This document shows, piece by piece, positions 8,717 to 18,440 of a DNA stretch of 64,000 bases (positions are counted from its first letter, which is position 1; the number at the start of each line of letters is the position of its first letter). This stretch comes from Azolla caroliniana (Eukaryota; Polypodiophyta). The position numbers were made by a program, and so were the translations under genes. A model generated the notes under the pieces. That model was not told the origin of the DNA. It saw only the letters and a list, made by a program, of their open reading frames with translations, and did no database searches. The DNA is taken from assembly GCA_043228905.1 (NCBI GenBank), contig JBHGNT010000016.1, positions 13,640,001 to 13,704,000 on the forward strand, read 5' to 3'.

Positions 8717-10140
8717 ATGTTTGTCATTGTAGTAATAGCAAACCCATCCTCTAGCCCACAAGGGGCAGGTACTCCCCTCCCTATCAAGTACTCGGATTTT
8801 GAAGACATCTTCAACAAAGCTAAAGCTAGTTCTCTCCCAAACCATCAGCCTTATGATTGTCCTATCGATCTACAACATGGGAAAGAGCCACCATGGCGCC
8901 CAATATATAATCTATCACCTTCCGAACTCAAGGCCCTTCGAGAGTATATAGACGAGCACTTAGCAAATGGATTTATTCGACATTCTAAAAGCCCTACTGG
9001 TGCACCCATCTTCTTTGTCAAGAAGAAAGATGGATCTCTACGACTGGTCGTAGACTATCGAGGTCTAAACAAAATCATAGTTCGAAATAGATATGCTCTA
9101 CCCTTGATTTCGAGTTTACTAGAGCGTCTTCGTGGAGTGAAAGTTTTCACGAAGCTAGATCTTCGAGGTGCATATAACCTTGTTTGGATACATCTAGGAG
9201 AGGAGTGGAAGACAACATTCCGTACTCGATACGGACATTTTGAGTACACAGTTATGCCTTTTGGTCTCACGAATGCGCTCGCAGTTTTTGAACACATGGC
9301 GAATGATATTTTCCGCGATTTTTTGGATTCATTCACCATACTATATCTTGATGACATCTTGATCTACTCGAAAACTCAAGAAGAGCATGACATACATGTC
9401 CGCCAAGTCTTCCAATGCTTATGAGAATATGGGCTCTATGCCAAAGTTGAGAAATGTAGCTTTGATCAAAACCACATGGAGTTTCTGGGGTATGTGGTTT
9501 CACAACAAGGTATATCTATGGATCCGTCTAAGGTTTAGAAAATTCTAAACTGGCAACCACCGTGTTCAGTGCGTGATGTTCAATGTTTTTTAGGATTTTC
9601 GAATTTTTACCGCAAATTTCTAAAGAATTATTCTAACATTGTGATGCCTCTCACGGAGCTTACATGAAAGAACAAGTCATTCACATGGAGTTCTAGTGCA
9701 ACCAAAGCTTTTGAAAGCCTAAAGAATGCATTCACTTCTGCTCCAATTCTACTTCATGCTGACCAAGAAAGATTTTGCATTAGGAAGTATCTTGTCACAG
9801 ACAGGAGATGATGGGAAGCTACATCCAATAGCTTTCCATACACGCAAATTCGAAGTTGTAGAGATGAATTATGAGATTCACGACAAAGAGCTTCTAGCCA
9901 TTATAGACTCGTTTGAACAATGGAGACATTTCTTAGAAGGTTCTCCCCACCAAATCATTGTTTACAATGATCATAAAAAGCTCACACACTTTCAAAGTGC
10001 TAGAGTCTTGAGTCGTCGCCAACCTCGTTGGGCACAGTTTCTAATGTGTTTTGACTTCGTCATCACATATCCCCCAGGAGTACAACAAGGAAAGGCAGAT
10101 GCTCTCTCACGACGATCTTATTTGGCTCCACAACCAGGAG
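8717..10140 (+). pseudogene. chromovirus 1 reverse transcriptase and RNase H
   Basis: RT from 8717 contains KYSDFEDIF, ANGFIRHSKSPTGAPIFFVKKKDG, LRLVVDYRGLNK, FTKLDLRGAYNLV, MPFGLTNA and the catalytic YLDDILIYSK (about 9346-9375). A TGA at 9422 interrupts where chromovirus 2 has an Arg codon. Further stops follow, and the frame shifts near 9750. RNase H follows (FALGSILSQTGDDGKLHPIAFHTRKF, NYEIHDKELLAI, GKADALSRR at about 10093). The TLEVDASDF stretch at its start is scrambled by the frameshift. Confidence 0.8.
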
Positions 10141-11727
10141 AGCCCACATTTGATCATCAAAAACAAATCGTCTTGGGCCCTAATCGGTTACGACTATTAA
10201 CTATTAATGCCTCTCAAGCATTTGAAGATTCAAGTCTTCTTGATTCAATCCGAACAGATATCATTTCTGATGAATTTGCTCAAGATATATTGAATCATAT
10301 AATTTCAGATCGCGCTTCTTCTTCAAGCTCCATGAATCCTCGTAAAGATTATAACCAGTTTAAATGGGATAATGGTTTACTTTTTCGCGACACTCTTTTG
10401 TATGTCCCAAATTGTTCGTCTCGACTTCAAGTAATGCAATATTGTCACGACAACCCAATGGTCGGGCACTTTGGAATCCACAAAACTTTGGAGCTAGTTT
10501 CTCAAAATTATTGGTGGCCTCACCTTTGAGAGTCTATTGAAGATTATGTTCGTAGTTGTGATGTGTGTTGTCGGTCAAAGATTCCAGGACATCGACCATA
10601 TGGGTTATTAGAACCATTGCTAGTTCCTATTGGTTCATGGAAATCCATCTCAATGGATTTTATTATAGATGTTCCAATTTCGAAGAGTTTTGATGCTATT
10701 CTCACTATAGTAGATCGATTCACAAAGATGACGCATTTTCTTCCATGCACGAAAACCATCAACAGTAAAGAAACTATAGACATCATTACGAAAGAAGTAT
10801 TTCGGCTTCACAGTCTTCCGAATGACATCATTAGTGATCGTGGCCCACAATTCATCTCAGAATTCTGGAAACACTTGCTTGTGATGCTCAAAATTTCCTG
10901 TAAACTTTCGTCAAGCTATCATCCACAAAGTGACGGTCAAACCGAGCGGACGAATCAAACATTAGAGCAATATCTTCGGTGTCTCATCAATTACCAACAG
11001 GATGATTGGGTGGACTTTTTGCACTTTGTAGAGTTTGCATACAGTAATTCAGTTCATTCCTCAACAAGGTATACTCCATTTTTTGCAAACATAGGATATC
11101 ATCCTCGTTGGACAATGATGGAACATCCAGAAATCTCGAAAAATCCTACTGTTGAAGATCGTCTGTGTCAACTCCAAGACGTGCATGTTGCACTTTCTCA
11201 ACATTTGCAAACTGCTCAAGCCACACACAAAAAAGCCGTAGATCGTCACCGTCTCGACTCTTCACCAAAGGAACCAAAGTTTCGAATTGGGGATCGTGTA
11301 TGGTTACTACGACGTAATGTGAAGACTACTAGACCTTGTGACAAGCTGGATTATCAATGACTTGGTCCATTTATTATCTCCAATCAGATTAATGATATTG
11401 CATTCCGCCTTGATCTACCTCCATAGATGCATCTACATCCGGTATTTCATGTCTCAATGTTGGAACCCTACATTGGTAGTTCCATTCCAAATCGGGTTGT
11501 TCTACCCCCACCTCCAGTTCAACTTGTTGATGGCCCAGAATTTGAAGGCAAAGCTATTTTGGACTCTAAGATAATACGTAAAAAGCTTTATTATCTCATG
11601 GATTGGTTAGGATATACACCAAATGATCGTATTTGGGAGCCAGCTGAGAACCTTGATAATGCCTCTTACTTGGTGGCTGAATTTCATCACCAATATCCAG
11701 ATAAGCCAAGTCTGAATTCATGCATTA
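10141..11727 (+). pseudogene. chromovirus 1 integrase with chromodomain
   Basis: HHCC zinc region: HDNPMVGHFGIHKTLELV and CDVC (about 10447-10569). The catalytic core keeps all three acidic residues: MDFIIDVP, SDRGPQF and DGQTERTNQ (about 10654-10960). A GPF motif (LGPFII) is near 11364. A C-terminal chromodomain lies at about 11538-11690 (FEGKAILDSKIIRKK, YYLMDWLGYTPNDRIWEPAENL), a module that directs integration to marked chromatin in chromoviruses. Stops at 10527, 11358 and 11425 sit at positions where CGA or CAG codons are expected, a C-to-T decay pattern. Confidence 0.85.
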
Positions 11728-11760
11728 CGAATCGTGGAACTCATCCTCAAAGGAGGGGGA

Positions 11761-12220
11761 TGGTGTCATCTATATACAAAACCCAATAAGCTTTATGGTG
11801 ATTCGAACCCATGACCTCCTCAAAGAAGGCTTACAACCCCATCCATTAGGATACATCATATTGTATATATTAAATAATAAATTCTATTATATCAATAGGA
11901 AATACATATAATAATATTATTGAAATGTCGCCACCTTGCATAGGCTAATGCATGATTGCCAAGGAGCATCCTTGCATGAATGCCAAGTGGCGATCATGTG
12001 TGCCTATAAGGTGGCGAGCATGCGTGTATCCAAACCATGCCATAGAAACATGTATTTGACTATTGATGAACCATTCTGGTTCAACACAAATCTTCGGCAT
12101 ATTCTTGTAAACATTGCTCTCGTTGTTAATACATTATCAAATTCTTCTTATCTCTCTCATATCTTTCGCTTCTCACTCTCTTCTTCATTTTAAATCTCAT
12201 TCCTAACTTTGGCCCTGATA
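11761..12220 (+). repeat. 3' LTR of chromovirus 1
   Basis: About 460 bp, preceded by the purine tract AAGGAGGGGGA (11750-11760). It begins TGGTGTCATC, or at TGTCATC three bases in. Its last 168 bp match 6751-6921. It carries a minus-strand B-box-like element (GGTTCGAATCAC, about 11790-11801), a TATAAG at 12005, and the R-region motif at 12073-12084. Confidence 0.75.
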
Positions 12221-12290
12221 GTTGGTTCGGATGTGGCCATGGCTCCATAGATGGCTCCTCATCACTAATATTAATTGCCGCCATCTATCA
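12221..12290. other. short spacer between the two chromoviruses
   Basis: About 70 bp of unassigned sequence. I cannot place the exact start of the next LTR. TGATAACACTCAC at 12291 and TGACACTCAC at 12327 are both possible, because a short CTCACAT...CGAAAGGAT segment is duplicated here. Confidence 0.4.
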
Positions 12291-12449
12291 TGATAACACT
12301 CACATCATGCATCGAAAGGATCATGACACTCACATTATGACTCGAAAGGATTTGAACCCACGACCTTGCTGTACACATGTCAAATCCTTAACCATTGTAT
12401 TAATATTCTTATATGTATAGTCTCTAGAATATGAAATCTAATATCATAG

Positions 12450-12590
12450 GAATATTCTATATTACTCTACATTCTAGAATGACCTAGAATATTCTAGAGT
12501 GTTCTATACCAATAGAACCTTCTAGAATACTCTAGAGATCTTCTAGATTACTCTACATTCTAGGATAACCTAGAATATTCTAGAGTGTTC
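12450..12590 (+). promoter_or_regulatory. heat-shock-element-like arrays in the LTR
   Basis: Alternating GAA/TTC units fall at exact 5-bp steps. Array 1: TTC 12472, GAA 12477, ACC 12482, GAA 12487, TTC 12492, GAG 12497, TTC 12502. Array 2 repeats this at 12558-12590. Between them lie TTC 12520, GAA 12525, CTC 12530 and GAG 12535. GAA/TTC also occurs at 12450-12457. Heat shock factors bind runs of nGAAn units. Array 2 ends 10 bp before the TATA box at 12600. Confidence 0.6.
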
Positions 12591-12599
12591 TCTATTACT

Positions 12600-12644
12600 T
12601 ATAAATACGGATCTACCACCCATCCCAAACCTAAATTGGTTCAA
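12600..12644 (+). promoter_or_regulatory. TATA box and predicted RNA start with primer motif
   Basis: TATAAAT at 12600-12606 is followed 33 bases later by AAATTGGTTCAA (12633-12644). Plant transcripts usually start about 30 bases after the TATA box. The motif would therefore be at or near the RNA 5' end, where Tf1-type self-priming needs it. Confidence 0.55.
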
Positions 12645-12756
12645 CGCCATTTTGTAGCCTACTCTTTGTAATCCATTTTACGCTTCAATATAATAATTCT
12701 CTTTCAATTATCTCTCTATCTCTTTTTCTCTCTCTTTCTCTCTCTCAGTCTTGACA

Positions 12757-12770
12757 GTTTGAACCAATTT
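12757..12770 (+). other. candidate self-priming site of chromovirus 2
   Basis: TTGAACCAATTT (12759-12770), two bases after the LTR end, is the exact 12-base reverse complement of 12633-12644. The motif pair differs from that of chromovirus 1 in both partners, yet pairing is kept. Confidence 0.6.
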
Positions 12771-12844
12771 TTTTCCTTTCATCTCTTCGTCTTCCACAAA
12801 CCCTAACAAGTTCTCTTCTTCCTTCTCCTCTCCCCTCGTAAGCT

Positions 12845-13969
12845 ATGGAGTCCGTGAGCAAACAAGAATACATGCGTGTTCTTTCTGAGCTCGACATGCT
12901 CACGAATAAATTTGTGGCATTAGAGCATGAGAATTAAAGGCTACTTGGAGATCTACAACACGTGAGCGCCGAAAAAGTTCAACAATATGAAGAGTTATCA
13001 CAACGGGTTCATTAACTCAAGGCGACTATATTGTCATTACGAGAGCAAGCGTCGGGGGCTCAGAACTCCCCTAGAGAGCCAAAGATCAGCCTCCCTGCCA
13101 AGTTTGATGGTACGAGGTCTTTATTTCGAGGCTTTTTGAATCAAGTTCGTCTAGTTATTCAACTACATCCCAATCGGTATCCAACTGATGCTGCTCGTGT
13201 GGGATTAGTGGGAACTTTGCTATGCGGTACGGCTTTAGCATGGTTCGCACTACTTCTCGAGAAGAAACCACCATTGCTGGAGGATTTTGAGGCATTTGTT
13301 AAAGAGTTTCAAGCTAGTTTCAGAGACACCGACAACACTAGGACAGAGATAAACAAGATTCGAAGGCTCCGACAAGGAGATCGTCCCACGTCGGCCTATG
13401 CAGCCGATTTCCGTCTCTTGGCATGTGATATCCCTTGGGATGAGGCGGCCTTAATGGATCAATTCCGTCAAGGTTTGAGAAATGATGTCAAAGATCTTCT
13501 TCTTACTTTCCCTGAAGATCCGAAGTCACTTACAGAAGCCATTAGTCGAGCTATGCGATGTGATAATCACCTATTTGAGCGACGTTCTGAGCGCCAACAA
13601 ATGTTACGCCGCCAACCTGAGCAGACTTACGCTTCCGTAGTCGCAACTCCTCCACAAGTTTCTAGACCCATTACAAGGGATGGCCCAGCTCCGATGGAAA
13701 TAGCGTCAACACAACGTCGTGGGCCGTTATCAGATGCTGAGAAGCAATGACGTCGAGCGCATCGCCTCTGCCTGTATTGTGGCGGTCCAGGACATATAGC
13801 TGTAAATTGTCCACATAAACCTAGGCATCAAGTATACCAAGTAAGTGCCCATGAAAACCCTACATCGAGTTGTATTGTTACTTCTAATAACATAAATAAG
13901 CCTCATAGTCCATGCCATGAGAATAGATTCGATGTCTTGAGTCAATTAGAGGATGTGTTAAACGAGTAA
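12845..13969 (+). pseudogene. chromovirus 2 Gag
   Basis: Begins at ATG 12845 (MESVSKQEYMRV), matching chromovirus 1 Gag. Stops interrupt the coiled-coil part near 12936 and 13012. The main capsid frame 13031-13750 is open (FDGTRSLFRGFLNQVRLVIQLHPNRYPTDAARVG in pieces, DQFRQGLRNDVKDLLL, PAPMEIASTQRRGPLSDAEKQ). A TGA at 13748 separates it from an intact CCHC knuckle, CLYCGGPGHIAVNC. The C-terminus (FDVLSQLEDVLNE) ends near 13968. It retains the segment deleted in chromovirus 1. Confidence 0.8.
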
Positions 13970-14055
13970 GTCCGGCCAAAATAGGAGCCATTTGGCTGGA
14001 CCATCTTAGCTATGTAGAGTTAGTTCCTAGTCGTGGTTCCATTTCATCAAATCAA

Positions 14056-14550
14056 GTGAGTCGAGTTTTTTCAGCACAAGTCGAGCTTACCACATCTACA
14101 TGTCATCGAGTCCTAGCCTCTACCCTTCTCGATTCTGGAGCCAACTCTTGTTTCATGGATCGTGAATTTGCCTTGTCACAAAACATCCTCTTGAATAAGC
14201 TTCCCTGCCCAGTAGCTGTAGGAGTCATTGATGGACGTCCCATAGCATTAGGAGATATAGTCGAGGAGTCTGAGCCAATTAGGATAGTTCTTGGCAATTT
14301 GGCAAGCATAATCTCTTTCAACATTATTCGTAGTCCGGAACACCCAATAGTTCTAGGTCTCCCCTGGTTTGAACTCCATAACCCGAAGATTGATTGGATG
14401 AAAAGAACAATTGAGGAGACCCGGGAAAAAGAACAAACCCCGCATCCCTCTCTCCTACATGTGATAATAGATCCCCGAAGTTATCGCCCATCTCTTTACG
14501 ACAGTTGCGGGAAGAAGAGGGGAACGAGTCCATGTTCGTCTTCGCAATAA
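14056..14550 (+). pseudogene. chromovirus 2 aspartic protease
   Basis: Open frame with an intact catalytic motif LLDSGANSCFMD and the distal IVLGLPWFELHNPKIDW. It starts at a Met within the domain; the natural polyprotein started upstream. Its end overlaps the RT frame (from 14505) by 46 bases in a different frame, because of a frameshift. All residues expected of a retropepsin monomer are present, so this domain is the best preserved of the element. Confidence 0.75.
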
Positions 14551-15950
14551 TAGCAACTCCATCATCCACTTCACGTGAAGCGGACATTAAACTACCAGAG
14601 AAATACAAGGAGTTTTCAGATGTCTTTGATAAGGTGAAGGCCAATACATTTCCGGAGCATCGGCCATACGACTGCCCTATTGACTTACAATCAAGGAAAG
14701 AACCTCCATGGGGCCCAATTTATAATCTCTCCCCTGTAGAGCTAGAGACTTTGCGGGAATATATTGATGAGAATTTGGCAAACGGATTCATTCGGCATTC
14801 TAGATCCCCTGTTGGTGCACCTATCTTCTTCGTTAAGAAGAAGAATGGGACTCTTCCGTTGGTCGTGGATTATCGAAGGCTAAACAAAGTGACTATCCGG
14901 AATAGATATGCTCTACCCTTAATCCCGAATCTTTTGGAACATCTTAGTGGTGCAAAATATTTCACAAAGTTGGACCTTCGCGGAGCATATAATCTAGTTC
15001 GGATTCGTCCGGGGGATGAATGGAAAACAACTTTCCGCACTCGCTATGGACATTTTGAGTATACAATGATGCCATTCGGTCTCACGAATGCACCTGTTGT
15101 TTTCCAACATATGGCGAACGATATTTTTCGAGATTTTCTTGATATCTTCACTATAGTTTACCTAGATGATATTTTAATCTACTCAAAAACCCAAGAGGAG
15201 CATGACGAACATGTTCGTCAGGTACTACGTCGACTTCGAGAATATGGTCTCTACGCAAAATTAGAAAAGTGTAGTTTCGGCTAGAATCAAGTGGAATTTT
15301 TGGGGTATGTTGTATCGTCAAATGGTATTGCTATGGACCCCATGAAGGTACAAGCAATTTTAGAGTGGCAAACGCCCCTTTCAGTGCGTGATGTGCAATG
15401 TTTTCTCAGGTTTGCAAATTTTTATCAAAAATTTATTAACGATTAATCCAAGGTTGTGCTTCCGCTTACTCAGCTCACACATAAAGATCAACCATTTATA
15501 TGGAGTTCAGATGTAGCCGAGGCATTCGAAAGCTTAAAACGAGCATTTACAATGGCACCTATCTTAGCACATGTCGACCCAACAAAACGCTTCATCCTCG
15601 AAGTCGATGCATCCGATTTTGCACTAGGGAGTGTCCTATCGCAAACTGGAGATGATGGACAACTACACCCTGTCACCTTTCATTCACGAAAGTTTGAAGC
15701 TGCAGAGATCAACTAGGAGATCCATGACAAAGAGCATCTTGCAATCGTGGATTCGTTTCAACAATGGCGACATTTCCTAGAAGGTTCTTTTCAATAGATC
15801 ATTGTCTACAATGATCATAAGAACCTGACTTATTTCCAAAATGCTTGAGTCTTGAGTCGGCGACAAGCCCGGTGGGCGCAATTTTTGACTCACTTCGACT
15901 TTATCATCATATATCACCCTAGGATGCAGCAAGGCAAAGCAGATGCTCTT
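14505..15950 (+). pseudogene. chromovirus 2 reverse transcriptase and RNase H
   Basis: RT landmarks: KYKEFSDVFDKVKA, FFVKKKNGTLPLVVDYRRLNK, FTKLDLRGAYNLVRIRPGDE, MPFGLTNAPVVFQHM and catalytic YLDDILIYSK (about 15160-15189). A TAG at 15282 follows SFG. RNase H (about 15590-15950) keeps LEVDASDFALGS, EIHDKEHLAI and GKADALSRR. Stops at 15445, 15714, 15798 and 15847 break it. One frame otherwise runs from 14505 to beyond 17200. Confidence 0.8.
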
Positions 15951-17330
15951 TCTCGGCGCTCTTATATGGAACTTCGTCCAGGGGAACCTCCATTTGAGCA
16001 TCAAAAACAAATCCTTTTGGGTCCTAATCGATTACGATTAATGGTAGTTAACGCCATAACAACTCTTGAAAATTCCACTCTTCTTGATTCCATTCGAGAT
16101 CATATGGCCACTGATGATTTCGCCAAGGATGTTTTGGATCATATCCTCCCGGATCGTGCTTCTTGCTCACGGTCGAAAAATCCTCGTAATGACTATTGTC
16201 AGTGCTATTGGCATGGTGGTTTTCTATTTCGACAAAATTTATTGTATGTTCCTCATGGTCCCCCACGGCTACAAGTTTTGCAACATTGCCATGACTCACC
16301 AATGGCTGGTCATTTTGGAGTTCACAAGACTCTAGAATTAATTTCTTGCCTTCGTCATTTTGTTGAGGAGTATGTTCGGAGCTGTGATATATGTTGTCGA
16401 TCAAAGAATCCTCGTCACCGACCCTATGGCTTACTACAACCACTTCCCATTCCGGAAACTCCTTGGAAATCTATATCCTTGGACTTCATTACTGATCTCC
16501 CAGTTTCAAAAGGTTTTGATGTAATTCTCACAGTGGTTGATCGATTTACCAAAATGGCACATTTCTTGCCATGTACAAAGTCGATTACTAGTCAAGAGGT
16601 GGTTGATCTTGTTATGCGGGAGGTATTTAAGCATCATGGTCTGGCGGATGATATTATTAGTGATCGTGGTCCACAATTCATCCACATTTCAGTTAAGCTT
16701 TCTTCGGGCTATCATCCTGAAACAAATGGCCAAACAGAGCGTACCAACCAGACATTGGAACAATATCTTCGTTGTTTCATCAACTATCAACAAGATGATT
16801 GGGTTGATTTTTTGCACTTGGTGGAATTCGTTTACAACAACTCAGCCCATTCTTCTACAGGATATTCCCCATTTTTCGCAAATATGGGTTGTCATCCTCG
16901 GTGGACGATGAATGCGCATCTAGAAGTTCCTACCAACCCTGCTATCGACGATCGTCTTAGTTGCCTCCAAGAAATTCAAGCTAACATTCTCCACAATTTG
17001 CATGATGCTCAATTTACACACAAGAGGCTTGCCGATCGTCATCGTCTAGACTCCTCAAAAAAGTTCTACATTAGGGATCATATATGGCTTCTCCAACACA
17101 ACATCAAGACCACTCGACCTTGCAGTAAATTGGATTACCAACGTTTTGGCCCTTACATGATCACTGGTAAGATAAGTGATGTTGCATTTCGTCTTGACCT
17201 CCCTCCGCACAGTTCTATGATCGTAGTTGCTCGGAGTGAGACTTCTATCTTGACTAGGCCAAATCGTTGCTTCACTCGGCTAGGTGAAAATCGAATAGGT
17301 CATTTGATGCTATTCTCCTACTCGCCGTAG
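15951..17330 (+). pseudogene. chromovirus 2 integrase, internally deleted and 3'-truncated
   Basis: Zinc region HDSPMAGHFGVHKTLELI with CDIC. The catalytic core has LDFITDLP, SDRGPQF and NGQTERTNQ, so the D, D, E residues are present. After GPQF the sequence jumps to HISVKLSSGYHP; compared with chromovirus 1 (SEFWKHLLVMLK...) about 14 residues are missing. A GPY motif (FGPYMIT, about 17148) is present. Homology ends at LDLPPHS (17212). The remaining open frame to 17330 is unrelated sequence read by chance. Confidence 0.8.
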
Positions 17331-17579
17331 TCAAGGGCAAGGGGCAACCCCAATCTGTGTTTCATTTGACTGAACGATATTCAGGATGACCAGTCGGATC
17401 CATCCCTCTCATGGTTGCAGTTAACCAAAACAGGATCAACCTGGAGTACTACACATAATCCGTGTTCGAAAATCTCGAAAAATCGATATTCTTAATCAAC
17501 ATGACTTGTGTCCAACTTCGACTAGAATGGCATCGAGTGAGCCAAGCTGCTGCACTCCATCACAGTGCATAGCTAACTC

Positions 17580-18440
17580 CGGACAAAGTCTATTATACCA
17601 ACATAGATGGCTTGAACATCTGGCTCATCATAGAAGAGTTTAAGGAACTTCGACGGATCGAACTTCAACTTCTGGAAGGAGCTGATGCAGGACTATTTAA
17701 TAGTCAAGGGGCAAATTGACCCCATTGAGAATGAAGGCCCTCTAGAAAGATAGAAGTTGCTTGCATGGGAAAAGCTCGACAGAATCGTCTGAGTCACCAT
17801 TCGGATGCACCTATCGGAGTCCGTGTACTTCACGGTGCAATCGTGCTTGACTGCCTTCCAACTATGGAAGACAATTTCAGACACTTACGAAAAGAAGGTC
17901 GCCGCCACCAAGTTATACCTGATTCGGCGCCTTTATAACCTTCGGATGAAAGAGTCTGAGTCGTTCCAGGCACACCTGAATGAGTACGAAAGCTTAAGCT
18001 CCCAAATTTCGGCCTCGGAGACGATTATTGAGGATGAACTAAAAGCAATGTTGCTTATGACTAGCCTTCCTCCTTCATGGGAAACTTTCGTCACAACCAT
18101 GTGTAATGCGTCGACAATTGACGTCAAGTACTCTTCAGTCACGAGTGCAATTCTGACTGAAGCGGCTCAGAGAAAATCATTTGTTAACGATTCAGCCAAC
18201 AACGCTTACGTAGTACAAGGTTCGACCAACCGATCAAACAGCCATGGAAGAGATTCTTCACGGTAGCCGAATAATCAACGAAGTCGGAGCAAGTCACGGG
18301 ATAACCGAGTATGCAACTACTATAAGAAACCTGAACACATCAAAGCCGATTGTCGTGCACTCAAGGCCAAAAATGATAAGGCTCAACGAGCCGAGCAGAA
18401 GAATGGCCAACATGAGGAGATCAACTATATCGGCTCTTTG
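17580..18440 (+). pseudogene. Copia D Gag
   Basis: Copia-type Gag (UBN2-like). An N-terminal part around 17680-17790 (LFNS..GQIDPIENEGPLER, KLLAWEKLDRIV) ends in a stop. The frame 17805-18266 is open with LWKTISDTYEKKVAATKLYL, LTSLPPSWETFVTTM-like sequence and a Ser/Arg-rich tail. The zinc knuckle (about 18308-18350) reads CNYYKKPEHIKADC: its second Cys is Tyr. A single G-to-A change explains it. Confidence 0.75.

Larger units (their letters stand above)
6751..12220 (+). mobile_element. Ty3/Gypsy chromovirus 1 (Tcn1/sushi-like)
   Basis: A nearly full-length element: 3' part of a 5' LTR, self-priming-like site, gag with CCHC knuckle, protease, RT, RNase H, integrase with GPF motif, chromodomain, polypurine tract and complete 3' LTR (11761-12220). 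Gag (PMEID..., CLYCGGPGHI) and RT (DLRGAYNLV, FRTRYGHFEY) resemble Tcn1/sushi/Tf1-type chromoviruses more than the DLRSGYHQI type common in angiosperms. It is inactivated by frameshifts and several stops. The lineage is from remembered family features, not a tree. Confidence 0.8.
12291..12756 (+). repeat. 5' LTR of chromovirus 2
   Basis: Ends ...TTGACA before the primer site. It shares GGTTCAACGCCA and the 3' end with the chromovirus 1 LTR, but its U3 differs, carrying a duplicated TTCTAGAA-type block (12450-12590). A minus-strand tRNA-like module (TGGTTAAGG...GGTTCAAATCC, about 12350-12400) is near its start. Confidence 0.7.
12291..17212 (+). mobile_element. Ty3/Gypsy chromovirus 2 (same family as chromovirus 1)
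   Basis: Contains a 5' LTR (to 12756), a self-priming-like site, gag, protease, RT, RNase H and integrase, all colinear with chromovirus 1 and alignable residue by residue. It stops inside the integrase C-terminal region near 17212 (LDLPPHS). The chromodomain and 3' LTR are missing and unrelated sequence follows. Several stops and one integrase deletion inactivate it. No target duplication can be tested. Confidence 0.8.

Noticed and set aside
17213-17330. Continuation of the chromovirus 2 integrase to 17330
   Set aside because: Similarity to chromovirus 1 stops at LDLPPHS; the following residues match nothing in the family.
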